DNA from: Aurelia coerulea
Taxonomy: Eukaryota > Cnidaria > Scyphozoa > Semaeostomeae > Ulmaridae
Reading direction: 5' to 3'
DNA: 64,000 nt
NCBI GenBank assembly: GCA_039566865.1
Contig: CM076949.1
Span: forward strand, 10,455,501 to 10,519,500
Part shown: in pieces, positions 1-10,629 of the stretch
Layout of the letters: each line of letters begins with the position of its first letter
How positions within the stretch are numbered: the first letter of the stretch is position 1
Position numbers and translations under genes: made by a program
The notes under the pieces: model-generated
Seen by the model: the letters and a program-made list of their open reading frames with translations, nothing else
Databases searched by the model: none
What the model was told of the DNA's origin: nothing

Positions 1-2700
1 AGATATCAGTATAAGTGAATCGTAATAAAGTGCCAAAATCCCAAACCTTTTCTCTTAGAAACAGTGTTTGTACTGTACAGATTTCTTTAGGGCTCAGTGA
101 TACTCCTTTAAAGGGGGGTTACCTTCAAAATTTTTCCATGATAAGGGGCTTTTTCATCAACTAGAATGTCAGAGAAAAGTGTATCCTATGGAATGGTATG
201 GACGAGCGTGATGTACCTTTTACTGTTTAATTCCACCCACAGTACCGTTGGGGGTGTTCAGTACAGTGGGGGAGGCATCTGGAGTTCAGTGGGGGATACC
301 TTGAGTGCAGTTGGGGACGGGGGTGTTCAGTACAGTGGGGGGCATCTGGAGTACAGTGGGGGGATACCGTGATGTGTGTGGTGAGGCATCATCAGTATAG
401 TAGGGGGATATTCAGAACAGAGAGGGGGTAGCCAGGGTAGTTACCAGGTGGCCCGGGGGGCCTCTGTAGGCCAGCAAGAAATAAAGTATTATTTTTTCTT
501 TGTTGTAGTTTTCTTTCAGGAACGTTTTCAGGCCTGCAGGCCCACTGAGATTCTAAAAAATATCTAAAAGCAGTGTCTTACCAGTGCATAGGGGGGCGTA
601 CCCCAAGGATAAAAGGGCGTGGTCCCCAGCCTCTCTCTCAACGGCCCTGGGGGTAAACACTCATGTTGTTAAATGCTCCCTTGCGCAACTATGAACAGCA
701 GCTTTGTAGAATGTAGAATAGAATCACACGGAACGTGTATGCAGTACAGTGGGAGGGGGGGGGGGGGGGGGGGGTGTGCAGTACAGTGGGGGTGTGCAGT
801 ACAGTGGGGGTGTTCAGTACAGTGGGGAGACATCTCTGAGTACGGTGGGGGGGGGGTGTTCAGTACAGTTGGGAGGCATCCTGAGTACATTGGGGGCATA
901 CCTTGAGTACAGTGGGGGATGTTCAGTACAGTGGGGGCATATCATGATGTGTGTGGGGGTTGAAGGGTGTAATCACTCTTCCGAACTATCCTCGGCTGAA
1001 CATGATGAGTAATCTGAATTGAGAGGCCTAATGTTTACGAGCTATTTTGTTGTCAGAGGTCATTGAAATTGAACAACAACACATTAAACATTACATTACA
1101 ATTCTATTCTATTCTCACTTTCTTCATTGTCAAGGCAACACCGCTGATTGCCCTTCCATTCAAGACACATCTGACGTCAATACTTTTCAAACCAGAACAA
1201 TTGCTTGGAAGAACAATCAGAAAGTGATTTCAGAGCCTCTGTTTGGGATGAAAGGGCTAGAAAGCAGGGGGCGAGGGGTGACTCCTATAGGGGGTCTGGT
1301 ATATATGTGTCTTTGAGAATTCAGAGTTTGGACCCGTAACCAGGGCAAAATTTCAAAATATGACCCCATTAATCGGGAAAAATCTACCACAATAATCGTA
1401 ACAAACAGAGTAAATTGAGAATTTATAGAGCTATATTCCTTTTTATGAAATTCTTTTGTAGAATCTTAGGAAAAACGGGGTATTTTTCTCCAGAAAATAT
1501 TCCAACCCAAAAACAGTGGAAATGCTGGCTGGTGGACTCGGGGCCCTAAAATAAAAGTCAAAATTCACCTGGCCCAAGTGTCATACCCCAAGTTTTATGG
1601 AATTCTACTGTTTTCCAACAAAGAGAAGAGATATCAGTATAAGTGAATCGTAATAAAGTGCCAAAATCCAAGCCTTTCTCTTAGAAACAGTGTTTGTGCT
1701 GTACAGATTTCTTTAGGGCTCAGTGATACTCCTTTAAAGGGGGGTTACCTTCAAAATTTTCCATGATAAGGGGCTTTTTCATCAACTAGAATGTCAGAGA
1801 AAAGGGTATCCTATGGAATGGTATGGACGAGCGTGATGTACCTTTTACTGTTGAATTGCACCCACCGGGAGTGTGCAGTACAGTTGGGGATGTTCAGTAC
1901 AGTTGGGGATGTTCAGTACAATGGGGAGGTATGTTTGAGTACAGTGGGGCGAATTCAGTATAGTGGGGAGGCATCTGGAGTTCAGTGGGGGATACCTTGA
2001 GTGCAGTGGGGGACGTGGGTGTTCAGTACGGTGGGAGGCATCTGGAGTACAGTGGGGGGGGGGGGGTACCATGATGTGTGTGGTGAGGCATCATCAGTAT
2101 AGTAGGGGGATATTCAGAACAGAGAGGGGGTAGCCAGGGTAGTTACCTGGGGGCCCAGGGCCTCTGTGGGCCAGCAAGAAAGAGGGTATGTATTTTTCTT
2201 TGTTGTAGTTTTCTTTCAGGAACGTTTTCAGGCCTGCAGGCCCACTGAGATTCTAAAAAAAATCTAAAAGCAGTGTCTTACCAGTGCATAGGGGGGCGTA
2301 CCCCAAGGATAAAAGGGTGTGGTGCCCTGCCTCTCTCTCAATGGCCCTGGGGGTAAACAGTCATGTTGTGAAATGCTCCCTTGCGCAACTATGAACAGCA
2401 GCTTTGTAGAATGTAGAATAGAATCACCACACGGAACGTGTGTGCAGTACAGTGGGGGGTGTGCAATACAGTGGGGGGTGTTCAGTACAGTGGGAAGGCA
2501 TCTCTGAGTACAGTGGAGGGTGTTCAGTACAGTGGGGAGGCACCTGAGTACGGTGGGGGCATACCTTGAGTACAGTGGACGATGTTCAGTACAGTTGGGG
2601 CATACCATGATATGTGTGGGGAGGCATTGTCAGTACGGTGGGGGATATTCAGTACAGTGGGGAGGCACCCGGATGAGAGTGGAGGGATACCACGATGTGT
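1..2700. repeat. 1.6 copies of a ~1.63-kb tandem duplication (Helitron body)
   Basis: The sequence from position 1 recurs from position 1629 (period about 1628, drifting to about 1700 in the second half because the internal G-rich arrays differ in length). Both copies share the same order: an AT-rich segment, a first GTTCAGTACAGTGGGG array, a GGCCTGCAGGCC-containing segment, then a second array. The part 1020-1620 occurs once. No convincing protein is encoded; open frames are by-products of the arrays. Because a Helitron-type 3' terminus closes the region at 2830, I infer it is the body of a non-autonomous Helitron whose 5' end lies before the window. Confidence 0.75.
735..960. repeat. G-rich minisatellite, unit about GTTCAGTACAGTGGGGG
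   Basis: Degenerate tandem units of roughly 17-30 bp carrying the core CAGTACAGTGGGG. A run of about 24 G interrupted by one A lies at 750-774. Related arrays occupy 238-400, 1855-2070 and 2440-2690. The runs of four or more G at regular spacing could fold into G-quadruplexes; that is inference. Confidence 0.85.
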
Positions 2701-2780
2701 GTGGGGAGACATCTTGGAGTACAAGTGATAACAGAAAACAACGTCAAGAAGCAACAAATTCTTTCCCAAGCAATCACTCG

Positions 2781-2830
2781 GTACGACGGCGGGCCAGGTC
2801 GGCGCCGCAGGCGCCGACCGGCAAGCCTAG
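2781..2830 (+). mobile_element. Helitron 3' terminus (hairpin plus CTAG)
   Basis: A perfect 10-bp stem GGTCGGCGCC/GGCGCCGACC with loop GCA lies at 2797-2819, followed after 7 nt by CTAG at 2827-2830 and then T. This is the standard 3' end of a Helitron (subterminal hairpin, CTRR, insertion between A and T). The same 45-bp terminus, with compensatory changes in the stem, ends the intact Helitron at 51352. Confidence 0.85.
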
Positions 2831-3050
2831 TATCAAATAGCACTGAGGGTCAAAGAAATGACGGAATGAAGGAACTGGATAGGAAAATCAAAGATCCGGA
2901 GAAGTTATTACTCGTATTATTTACGTTACATTTATCTTTTCAATAGAGAAGCAGAACCTTACTTTGGGAAAAAATTACTATCAACGAAATAGCATTAATA
3001 GCACTGTCCGCCGTCCCTGGCAGAGACTCTAGATGGATGGATGATGTATG

Positions 3051-3302
3051 GTGAGCGCGTGGCCGAGTGGTTAAGGCGACTGACTCGTAAACCAAAGGTC
3101 AGAATGGCCGAGGTTCGAATCCCGCGCTGGACAGTTTGGTCGCTGTCCGTAACTCTAGCCCGGGTCGACCAGAGCCATGTGAGGGAAATCTGGTAGCTGT
3201 GGCGGGTTGATGGTAAAACATCCGTGGCCCCTGCTGGAAATAAGTCTCTCTCAGACTTTTGCAGGCCAGCCACGTTAAATATGATTACCTACCTACCTAC
3301 CT
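3051..3302 (+). mobile_element. tRNA-derived SINE with TACC tail
   Basis: The head resembles a tRNA gene: box A TGGCCGAGTGG at 3060-3070 (class II, Ser/Leu-like) and box B GGTTCGAATCC at 3112-3122, the split promoter of RNA polymerase III. A roughly 170-bp tRNA-unrelated body follows, ending in a (TACC)n tail at 3287-3302. The order head-body-simple repeat is that of a SINE, not a functional tRNA gene; the acceptor stem does not close. It abuts the truncated end of the minus-strand LINE at about 3303. Only one copy is seen in this window. Confidence 0.8.
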
Positions 3303-3842
3303 GGTAGGAATTGTTTTGAGAAAAGGAAATTAACATAATTTGTGCTAGGTGTACAAGAGTTATAATTCAGGAGGTTTATGTTGAATTCTCCAAGGATAAA
3401 AACATGCTTATTAAATACAGCAAGGGGACAGAGTTTCTTGCAGATATTCACTAAAGGTGTCAAAAGTTGAACCTGGATGACGATAAACACAACAGAACAG
3501 ATAGTTTTTACCATGTTTATTTTCAACTTCAACCCAGACCGACTCAAAATCAGTGCTATCTTTGCCTAGATATGGTCTAGGAGTCGGAGTAAGTCCTGAT
3601 TTCACATAAACTGCAACACCACCATATTGGGTATGTGACTGGGATGGAAAGTAATTGTAACCAGGAATTTCCACATTTGTTTTAATAGAATTTCAAAAGA
3701 ATTCCAAATTCCAGAAACACCAATACCATCAAAGTTTATTTTTAAGTTTGAGAGAGTTGAAACAAGTTCATCAAAATGAAATGAGAGACTCCTAATATTC
3801 GCATGAAATATGGAAAGATCCTTTACTGAAGTATCCGGTGTA
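3303..3842 (-). pseudogene. CR1-group LINE relic, endonuclease domain
   Basis: Read on the minus strand this gives the start of an apurinic-type endonuclease domain (SIFHANIRSLSFHFDEL, then GLS-like and YGGVAVYVKS motifs, then CCVYRHPGS), spread over two or three frames. It is the continuation of 4855-5250 once the intervening MITE is removed: the two halves join in frame as HTPQDLS-TPDTSVKDL. The element is cut off at 3303 next to the SINE tail, so the reverse transcriptase is missing. Such endonucleases nick target DNA in target-primed reverse transcription; this copy is dead. Confidence 0.8.
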
Positions 3843-4854
3843 CCGGGTGTCCCAAAAAAAAGTTCCGACGTTTGATTGAGCACAGAGAAAAATCTATTTA
3901 ATCTGACAATTTCTATTCATTCTAGCTACGTGCTAGATATTTCAACTTACAATTTGGCATATCGTAGGAAGAAATTAGTAATCTGAAAATGGAGTTATGA
4001 GCTCTAACATTTCACTTTCATGTTCAAGGCAAAACCAGAGAGATTATTACGCCTTCCTGCTTCGTGATGGTGGGGACTCCCTCGACGAGCAACACAAAAA
4101 TTGAGTTGACAATTCGTTCATTACCTTGACGTCCCGAACGGGCAGAAATTTTATTCACAAGAGAAAGCGTTGCTTTGTAACTGAACGGAATTTGGATTTA
4201 AATCATTTTTGATTGTGTGAATTAGCCTAAGGTGTGAAGAATAGAAACAAATAGGTCTCGGGACAACTGTTTGCTGCTGTTATTGTTGCCTTGTGCCAAC
4301 TGGGAATTTCAAAATGAAATTTTTACCGTTTCACGGTTTCACGGCACGGAGCAGAAGAGACTGTCTTTTCTTAACTAAAGAATAGTTTCAATTGCTTTTT
4401 CGACCTACCATATTATGCAATAATTCATTTTTGTGTGTTCGTCCAGTCCGAATTGAGTCGCAAGCAAGGTATGAATGTAGTGTTTTCCCCCTGAGACCTA
4501 TTAAATTCGATTTTCAGACCTATACTTCAAATATGCTCAATGAGCGGAACTCTTGCACGTCGTCAAGGCAATGAAACAAAGTGTCAACCCAGTTTTTGTG
4601 TTGCTCATCCGGAGATTCCTCCTCCACCACGATGATGCAGAAAGGCGTACTAATCTCTCTGGTTTTGCCTTCAACACGAAGATGCGATGTTAGGACTAAT
4701 AACTCTATCTTCAGATTACTGATTTCTTCCTACGATATGCCAAACTGTAACTTGAAATGTCCAGCCTGTACCTAGAACGAATAGAAATTGCCAGATAACG
4801 AACTTTTTTGTCTGCGTTCAATCAAACGCCGGAACTTTTTTCTGGGACACCCGG
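3843..4854. mobile_element. Tc1/mariner-type MITE, 1,012 bp, copy 1
   Basis: Ends are CCGGGTGTCCCAAAAA and its inverse, flanked by TA on both sides (3841-3842 and 4855-4856), as for the Tc1/mariner superfamily. The inverted repeats extend imperfectly for about 350 bp inward, so the element is close to a foldback structure. No transposase frame is seen. It splits the PHD/EN reading frame of a minus-strand LINE, and removing it with one TA restores that frame. A second copy of nearly the same length lies at 50227-51237. Confidence 0.9.
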
Positions 4855-5250
4855 TAGATAAGTCCTGGGGAGTATGATAACTAGAGTTGACATTAGAAGG
4901 TAAATGTTCATCAATATCGTAATCTCCTAAATTAGGCAAGTTGGTAAGACTAGAAGTTATTTCAAAGGATGGAACTGAATCTACAAAAGATGGAAAGTCT
5001 AATTCATTCAGGTTAGATAATTCTTCATTGTCCAATGAACCAAAGGGAAACGTATCTGCTGTACAATTCAAACAAAACCAAGGCACATCATCAGGCTCTT
5101 TTTGCAGCTCTTTATACTCAGAATTAGATATATTATTACATCTTATATGGACCCAAAATTTGCAGTGATGACAAAATATTGACTTGCCACGGGCAGGTAT
5201 CTTTTTGTGGTAAAAATTGACCACGATGTACTGAGTCAACACAAAAGTTT
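4855..5250 (-). pseudogene. CR1-group LINE relic, PHD-finger segment
   Basis: The minus-strand frame encodes a PHD-type zinc finger (FCHHCKFWVHIRCNNIS, then a WFCLNC pair) followed by an acidic linker with PSFVDSVPSFEI. The same arrangement (PHD, linker, endonuclease) is seen in the LINE at 42510-43330. PHD fingers are known in some CR1-group non-LTR elements, where they may bind chromatin. It continues into 3303-3842 across the MITE. The first cysteines are degraded. Confidence 0.8.
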
Positions 5251-5259
5251 GGTATGCAA

Positions 5260-6550
5260 CACAATATAGGCATTACGCTTACGACTCTGTGAAGGAAGTT
5301 TCACTGTCATTGGATGCGAAACTCTTGTTCTTGTCAGGAGGTTCTCGAATTATCAATCGGTCATTCAACAAAATGTCATTTAACAAAATGCCAATTCTAA
5401 CACAAAGCGTTTTGAAATAATTTGATGGGATCGTCATTTCGACTAATTGCAGCACTCAGAGATTTTATTATGTTGGAGAGGTTTCCCCTAGCAACAAATC
5501 TCATGTGGATATTGTGGAATAGCTTCAATGCGAGTCTAAATAAGGGGTCAGGGATTCATGCTTGGCTTAGGTTGGCACTCATACCTTCGGTATCTCTGCT
5601 CTACTGGGGAGGAGCACAATGCTTGCAGTGGGGTGGTATTTTAGGTATTTCTAGTCACGTGAATAGTACCAGTTGATGCCACGTAGGGTTCTCATGGTCC
5701 TCATGGTATCATGTCATACCATCAGGTATTGCCCAATCAAGGTTTATTTTCCTAATTGGCTGTCGTTATTTGGATAGTCCTCCATGTGGTTTTAAGGAGT
5801 ATGCAATATCTCTTCACTCACTTATTCCTGAGTAAATGTGCGATTGCTGCTGCTAATCTTGTGCTTTTCCCCTCCCACCACTTCCCCTTTAGCTTTATCT
5901 AGGACTGGGAATATTTATCTACCCATTATTCCATTTGTAATTTTCTATTATAACTTGCATTAAGCGTAACGTGGATAATTGTATGGTATGTCTGCTGGAT
6001 TGTATTTTATGGTTCTTAAACCTATAGGTCCAACACGTGCCTATTTTCTTGTCCTTGTTACTCCTTATTACCCAGTATGTGGGCAAATGAGAATTTGCAT
6101 TCAAAATTTCCCAAATCAAACGATCGTCGAGACAATGAAGAATTCTTATCACAATGTAACCAGGTAACCTTTGGACTATCATACTTACAACATCAATAGG
6201 CTGTAAGCCGAAAGCCAGTATGCCCATAGCCTCTAGTTTTGACCCGCACGATTTAACCCGCGTTTTCTTAACCTGCATTACCTGCGTTTTACACAAGCCG
6301 CTTTTGAATTGAGAATTATAATTTCTGATAAATGATGTTGTCCTAATTCTCGGCTATTAAACATTAGTTTCCAAGCTCTGCTAAGGGCATTTTTCATAAA
6401 TAGGGATAAGAATGAAATTTTATATCCCAGTTAATTCGTGGAAGATGCTGCGAGCGTTCGTTTATAAAGGTGTCCCACAATCTTGTTACGATTCATTTGG
6501 CTATGATGTGCGTATCTACACGTATCACTCAATTATCAGCAGATCGTTTT
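5260..6550. other. No gene or element identified
   Basis: AT-rich sequence with only short chance frames. I saw no splice-bounded exon, terminal repeats or tandem array. Confidence 0.5.
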
Positions 6551-6552
6551 AT

Positions 6553-6849
6553 TCACTTTTCTAATAATTTAGCACGCTGCATGCATTGCGTCTTGTTGTT
6601 TTTGCAAACGAAAACTGCGGGAGTGCACATTTGACCAGTGCATTTGAAATCCCAAACTTTGGCCCTGCCATTGGTATCTGGCAACTGGCAAATTTTATAT
6701 TTGTGATTGTTCTCAGCTCTGAGGGACCACGTTATTTTTTCTCTGAAGCAAGAATTAACAGTTTTATTGCCATCATTCTTGTTCTGAGATTCTTGTAGAT
6801 GGATATCTGAAAACTCGGAGGACTGTTCCAAGCTTTTCTGGGTCAACAT
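6553..6849 (-). CDS. Unrecognised 98-codon frame, cysteine-containing C-terminus
   Basis: A minus-strand frame starting at 6849. Its C-terminal half has five cysteines in a pattern around CTGQMCTPAVFVCKNNKTQC. I do not recognise it. There is no signal peptide at the start, no splice boundary that supports it, and the complementary strand also has a 70-codon frame. It may be an exon of an unknown gene, an old element fragment, or chance. Confidence 0.2.
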   Translation of the reverse strand: MLTQKSLEQSSEFSDIHLQESQNKNDGNKTVNSCFREKITWSLRAENNHKYKICQLPDTNGRAKVWDFKCTGQMCTPAVFVCKNNKTQCMQRAKLLEK

Positions 6850-7145
6850 CCCAGTTTTTCAGCTTTCCCGAAACAAGAAACCGTAACATTCTATAAACCT
6901 CAAGTGCTGTTCCCAGGTTCCCCAGTGAAGCTTGGCCACTTCCCCAGCTTTCCCAGCTTCCCCAGAACAAGAAATATCAACATTCTGTGAACCTCAAGTG
7001 CTGTTCCCAGCTTCCCCAGTTTTCCCAGTTTACCCAGAATCGAGCTTCCCAGCTTTACATTCCAAAAATTGGAAAAAGCTGGGTGTCCCAGGAATATCCT
7101 GAGAATTCCCTGCTTGCCCAGCTTGGGAATTCCCTGCTTACCTTT
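6845..7145. repeat. Degenerate TTCCCAGCT-type minisatellite with ~94-bp duplication
   Basis: Repeated decamers of the type CAGCTTCCC/CCCAGTTTTC, with a larger unit (AACAAGAAA, then CCTCAAGTGCTGTTCCCAG) at about 6872 and again at about 6966. No coding sense. Confidence 0.7.
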
Positions 7146-7204
7146 CTTAGAACAGAAGGATATGAGATGAGCAAAGTGAATTTCAGATGAAGAAGTCATA
7201 TATC

Positions 7205-7310
7205 TATTGTGGAGCCAGCTCATTTAGGGACTTGAAGACCACTGTCTTAGGCTCACCAGTTACAAGTTTGTCAATGGTCTTCTATCCCAGTCCTTCATTA
7301 AGAGAGGGTG
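7205..7310 (-). pseudogene. Short LINE reverse-transcriptase C-terminal fragment
   Basis: Minus-strand reading gives a piece equivalent to the EGLGWKTVDELITGE and VFKSLNELAP block of the LINE at 9549-9650. About 35 codons; a truncated, decayed copy of the same family on the opposite strand. Confidence 0.7.
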
Positions 7311-7317
7311 TTTATAA

Positions 7318-7372
7318 AACGAAGACCAAAGACTGAAGACCGAAGACCGAAGACCGAAGACCGAAGATAGAA
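7318..7372. repeat. (GAAGACC)n 7-bp tandem repeat
   Basis: Six or so units of GAAGACC/GAAGACT in a row. Confidence 0.85.
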
Positions 7373-7671
7373 AACAAAGAGGAAGACACATCGAGCTAAA
7401 TTTCAATATTTTCCGAATAACGAACTTTCAAATCTGTGAAGTTCTTTTTGGTCTCCCGGATACACAGACAACGCATATCGTTTGAATATTCCTTGTCAGT
7501 CAGTTGCGTTATTTCATAGAACCAATTTTCTTGACCAGAATGGAACTGGATCGAAAGAAACACCTCTGTGTCATAACTGAATATGTACAGTGGCCATGAA
7601 CACAGTACACATGATAACATTTAGTGTGCCAAAAATTAATGGGATTAATTGATCTCTTTGTTTTCCATTAG

Positions 7672-7750
7672 AATTACACCCCATATGCAACTCATATTGT
7701 GTGCAAGTTACCATCCAGAGGGGAGAAATTTATCTGTGCGTGTGCTGCCG
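7672..7750 (+). CDS. SLF1: SLF1-like exon A (first BRCT repeat, middle)
   Basis: The exon is bounded by a TTTTCCATTAG acceptor and a GTGAGT donor and reads NYTPYATHIVCKLPSRGEKF then ICACAAG, splitting a glycine codon with the next exon. The string CTHLI...EKFLAACAAGKWI is how I remember this part of human SLF1, and spacing and phase agree. SLF1 (ANKRD32) is a nuclear BRCT and ankyrin protein that binds phosphorylated RAD18 and, with SLF2, brings the SMC5/6 complex to stalled or damaged DNA. The upstream exon with the start codon is not found in the window. The family assignment comes from memory of the pattern, not a search. Confidence 0.72.
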
Positions 7751-8562
7751 GTGAGTATATTCAGTTCTCCTCTGATCCTTCATGTTGTCTGTTTCTGCTG
7801 CTTTCCAAGGCCTTGCATACATTGAAAATGATCCGTGCTGCAGTTCATTTGTCGCTTGTAGGCCTTGTTGAATTTTCTAAACTTTGAAATTATCCAAGCG
7901 CTACAAAGTACCTTGATTGACCAATATAAACGAGTTTAAAGTTAGTTGACGGAACTAAGTAGAGGTAATCTATAAATAGGACAAAGGAAATGCCAAGACA
8001 TTCTCCTGCAGCTGAACAATATGGAAGGACGTTTCGAAATGATGAAATACAATAGGCTAATTTTGGCTTGCATGTACAGCTCTCGACTTAGCTATTTATT
8101 CCATCATCTCTGAGCTGAGTAGCAATGGCCGAGATGGTTGCACGCACCTGCTAGCAAAGTAATGGCGAAAAATGAGCCATCCTCTACCTTGACAAGAATT
8201 CTTCACATGCTGATGAGAATTCTGAATTTATCGTGCATGTGTTTTAGTAAGATGATTTTTCTTCTGGAATGATGTTATTTGCTGTTGTCTGGGTGGCGTT
8301 ACACTGATTTACTGTATTAGATGTACCAGAAAGTTCTTTGCCTGGCATAACACTGAAATTAAAGTATTGAACACACCGCGCAAGTTGTTCCGATGGCTAA
8401 TATCATTTTATGACAACTCAAGGGATAATGAAACATGTCTGTGTTTTTGTTGGTCTCCTAATTCCAGCAAATTGTTACCTCTTTTGATGAGCTGCAAAGA
8501 CTGTTTTCCCCACATGCAATCTTAGAGATTATTTGCTAGTTTAATTCCTTTTTCTTGTTCAG

Positions 8563-8797
8563 GCAAATGGGTTTTGAAGAGGTCTTACATAGACGAGAGC
8601 TGCTTGAAAAATGAATGGCTTGATGAAGAAACACATGAATGGAATCAAACAGACTGCAAACCTGAATCACAACATCAAAATCTCTTTTCCCTTCCCCAAA
8701 AATGGAGACAGCACTACGAATCAAGCAAGGGAATTTTCTCAGGCTGGACTGTGGCACTTGTCTTCCAGAATCAGAAGAAAAAAGATGGCTTCAAAAG
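8563..8797 (+). CDS. SLF1: SLF1-like exon B (end of BRCT 1, start of BRCT 2)
   Basis: Acceptor TTGTTCAG and donor GTAAAA. It opens GKWVLKRSYIDESCLKNEWL, then DEETHEWN: the conserved Trp helix end of a BRCT repeat. A Q-rich linker and PQKWRQHYESSKGIFSGW start the second repeat (VALVFQNQKKKDGFKR). The GKW, WLDE, YEW and WR landmarks match the order in SLF1. The exon ends inside an Arg codon, completed by exon C. A tandem BRCT pair recognises phosphoserine peptides; in SLF1 the partner is RAD18. A LINE fragment sits in the following intron at 8926-9700. Confidence 0.78.
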
Positions 8798-8925
8798 GTA
8801 AAAATTGCCCTTCACTTCATCGAGACTTAACACACCAATCAGAAGGTAAAATATTCTATACAGAAGCTCTGAGAATTTTTTCAGTACCCACAGACACGCA
8901 CAGTGGGTTTATAGTGGGTTTATAC

Positions 8926-9700
8926 TGGGGACATAGAAATTGGTGTGCCACAAGGTTCGTGTCTTGGCCCTCTTCTCTTCCACATCTACATTAATGATAT
9001 CCCACAGGCTGTCCAAGATTCTAGCGTGTCCATGTATGCTGATGATACCAGTTTGTGCTACCAGTCTCACGATTTCAATCGGCTGAATGAGGCTATTAAC
9101 AATGATCTCAGGAAACTTGTTGCTGGGTTGCAAGGCAACAAGCTTTCCTTGAATGTTGGAAAAACTCATTCCATGCTTATTTCCACCAAGCAGAGACAGA
9201 ACATTATCAAAGGGCAAAATAAAGAATTGATATTGAAAATACACGATAATGAGCTCGAAGTTGTCAAAAAGACAAAATACCTTGGTTTGCAAATTGACTG
9301 CTCTTTGGATTGGAAAGAACAAATCAAACAATGTCTCTAGGGCAGTTGGTTTTTTGAAACATGTGAAGTCTTTTGTACCGAAAGAAACTTTGCAAACGCT
9401 CTGCAGAGGTATTGTTGAAGCGCATTTTCGATACTGTTGTTCTGTTTGGGGATGCGCCGGTTTGACTGAAATTAGTCACTTGCAAAAACTTCAAAACTGT
9501 GCTGCTAGGATTATTACGAATGGCAGCTTTGACGCCCCAAGCAGATCTCTAACTGAAGGGCTGGGGTGGAAGACCGTTGACGAATTGATTACTGGTGAAT
9601 CTAATACAATGGTCTTCAAGTCCCTGAATGAGCTGGCTCCACGATACCTCTGTGACCTCTTCTTGGCTATGTAGACTAACCAGCTCACGGCTGCGGTTTG
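8926..9700 (+). pseudogene. CR1-group LINE fragment (RT palm to C-terminus)
   Basis: Starts within the reverse transcriptase at IGVPQGSCLGPLLFHIYIND, followed by MYADDT (catalytic YxDD), then LQGNKLSLNVGKT and the C-terminal LQKLQNCAARIITN block. A frameshift at about 9335 breaks it and a TAG ends it at 9672-9674. 5'-truncated copy in an intron of the SLF1-like gene, same strand. Confidence 0.9.
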
Positions 9701-9754
9701 CGGGCTCGCGGCTTGTGAGCATTTTTCCAGAAAACAACAAAAGAGTTCTCCAAC

Positions 9755-10629
9755 AAAAGATAATGAGTTCTTCCTACCTACTTAACTACCTAACTAAGTC
9801 GATGGACGAAAAAGGTTTATTTCTGACAATGTAGAACTCAATATTACGGACCACGGAACCATGGACTACAGATCTACGGAACCAAGAGCCTTTGACTAAG
9901 GAACTAGAAACCGGCTGAGGAGAGTAACTGAATATTCTAAATCATTTACCTTTCGAACCACTACCCAACAGTAACTTCAAACATAATACACGTTTCCTTG
10001 GCGATAGTCATTCAATTAATTTCTATAGAATTGACCTCGCTACAGTCGCATTTGGTACAAATACTAATCGGCAGCACTCGTTGACTGTTGTTATATCTAG
10101 TTTACAATGTATTTTGGCTTCTAGAGACATCTCTAGGATTTTTTATATAAGGTGTGCTTGCAAATACTTATCTCAAGAAAATACAGGAGAGATCATAATG
10201 AAAATCACAATATTTTGTTACAAAGTCTTTCTACTTTCTACTCGTCGTTAACCGGATTTAATACATAAAGTCCCCATTAAAGGAACCAACCATCTTTATC
10301 CAGGCCAGCACGGAGGAATTTGATGAAACAAAAAACTTGAGTCGAACCGGTCAAATGAAATTAAGCAGATGGAGTGAACTACCACTCACTAACGAGCATA
10401 TATGCTGAGGATATTGTTTGTTGTGGATTTCTGATTTCCACTGAATTAATCTGTTCACGCGAAGCGAGCTCTCTCAACCTTGAGCATGAGCACAATTTTA
10501 CGAAATTTTCGCTGAAAAATGAAGTTCGACGACTTTCAAGAAGTTAAGATTTCCATGAAGTTAGATTTACAGCTTTATATGCTGCATCCCTTATTCTACC
10601 CTTGCTATCGATTCCATTTTATTGTTCAG
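9755..10629. other. Intronic, no gene seen
   Basis: Begins with a short CCTACCTAACTA-like run and TACGGAACCA-like repeats to about 9900, probably the LINE tail and flank. The remainder is featureless intron up to the acceptor at 10628-10629. Confidence 0.5.

Noticed and set aside
1..2830. CRISPR array
   Set aside because: The repeats are degenerate, with no constant spacer length, in a eukaryotic context and within a Helitron.
3051..3125. Functional tRNA gene
   Set aside because: Boxes A and B are present, but the acceptor and anticodon stems do not close and a SINE body follows.
7672..8797. Nibrin or TOPBP1 as the BRCT gene
   Set aside because: No FHA domain and the CAAGKW...WLDE...EW spacing fits SLF1 better; a search should still decide.
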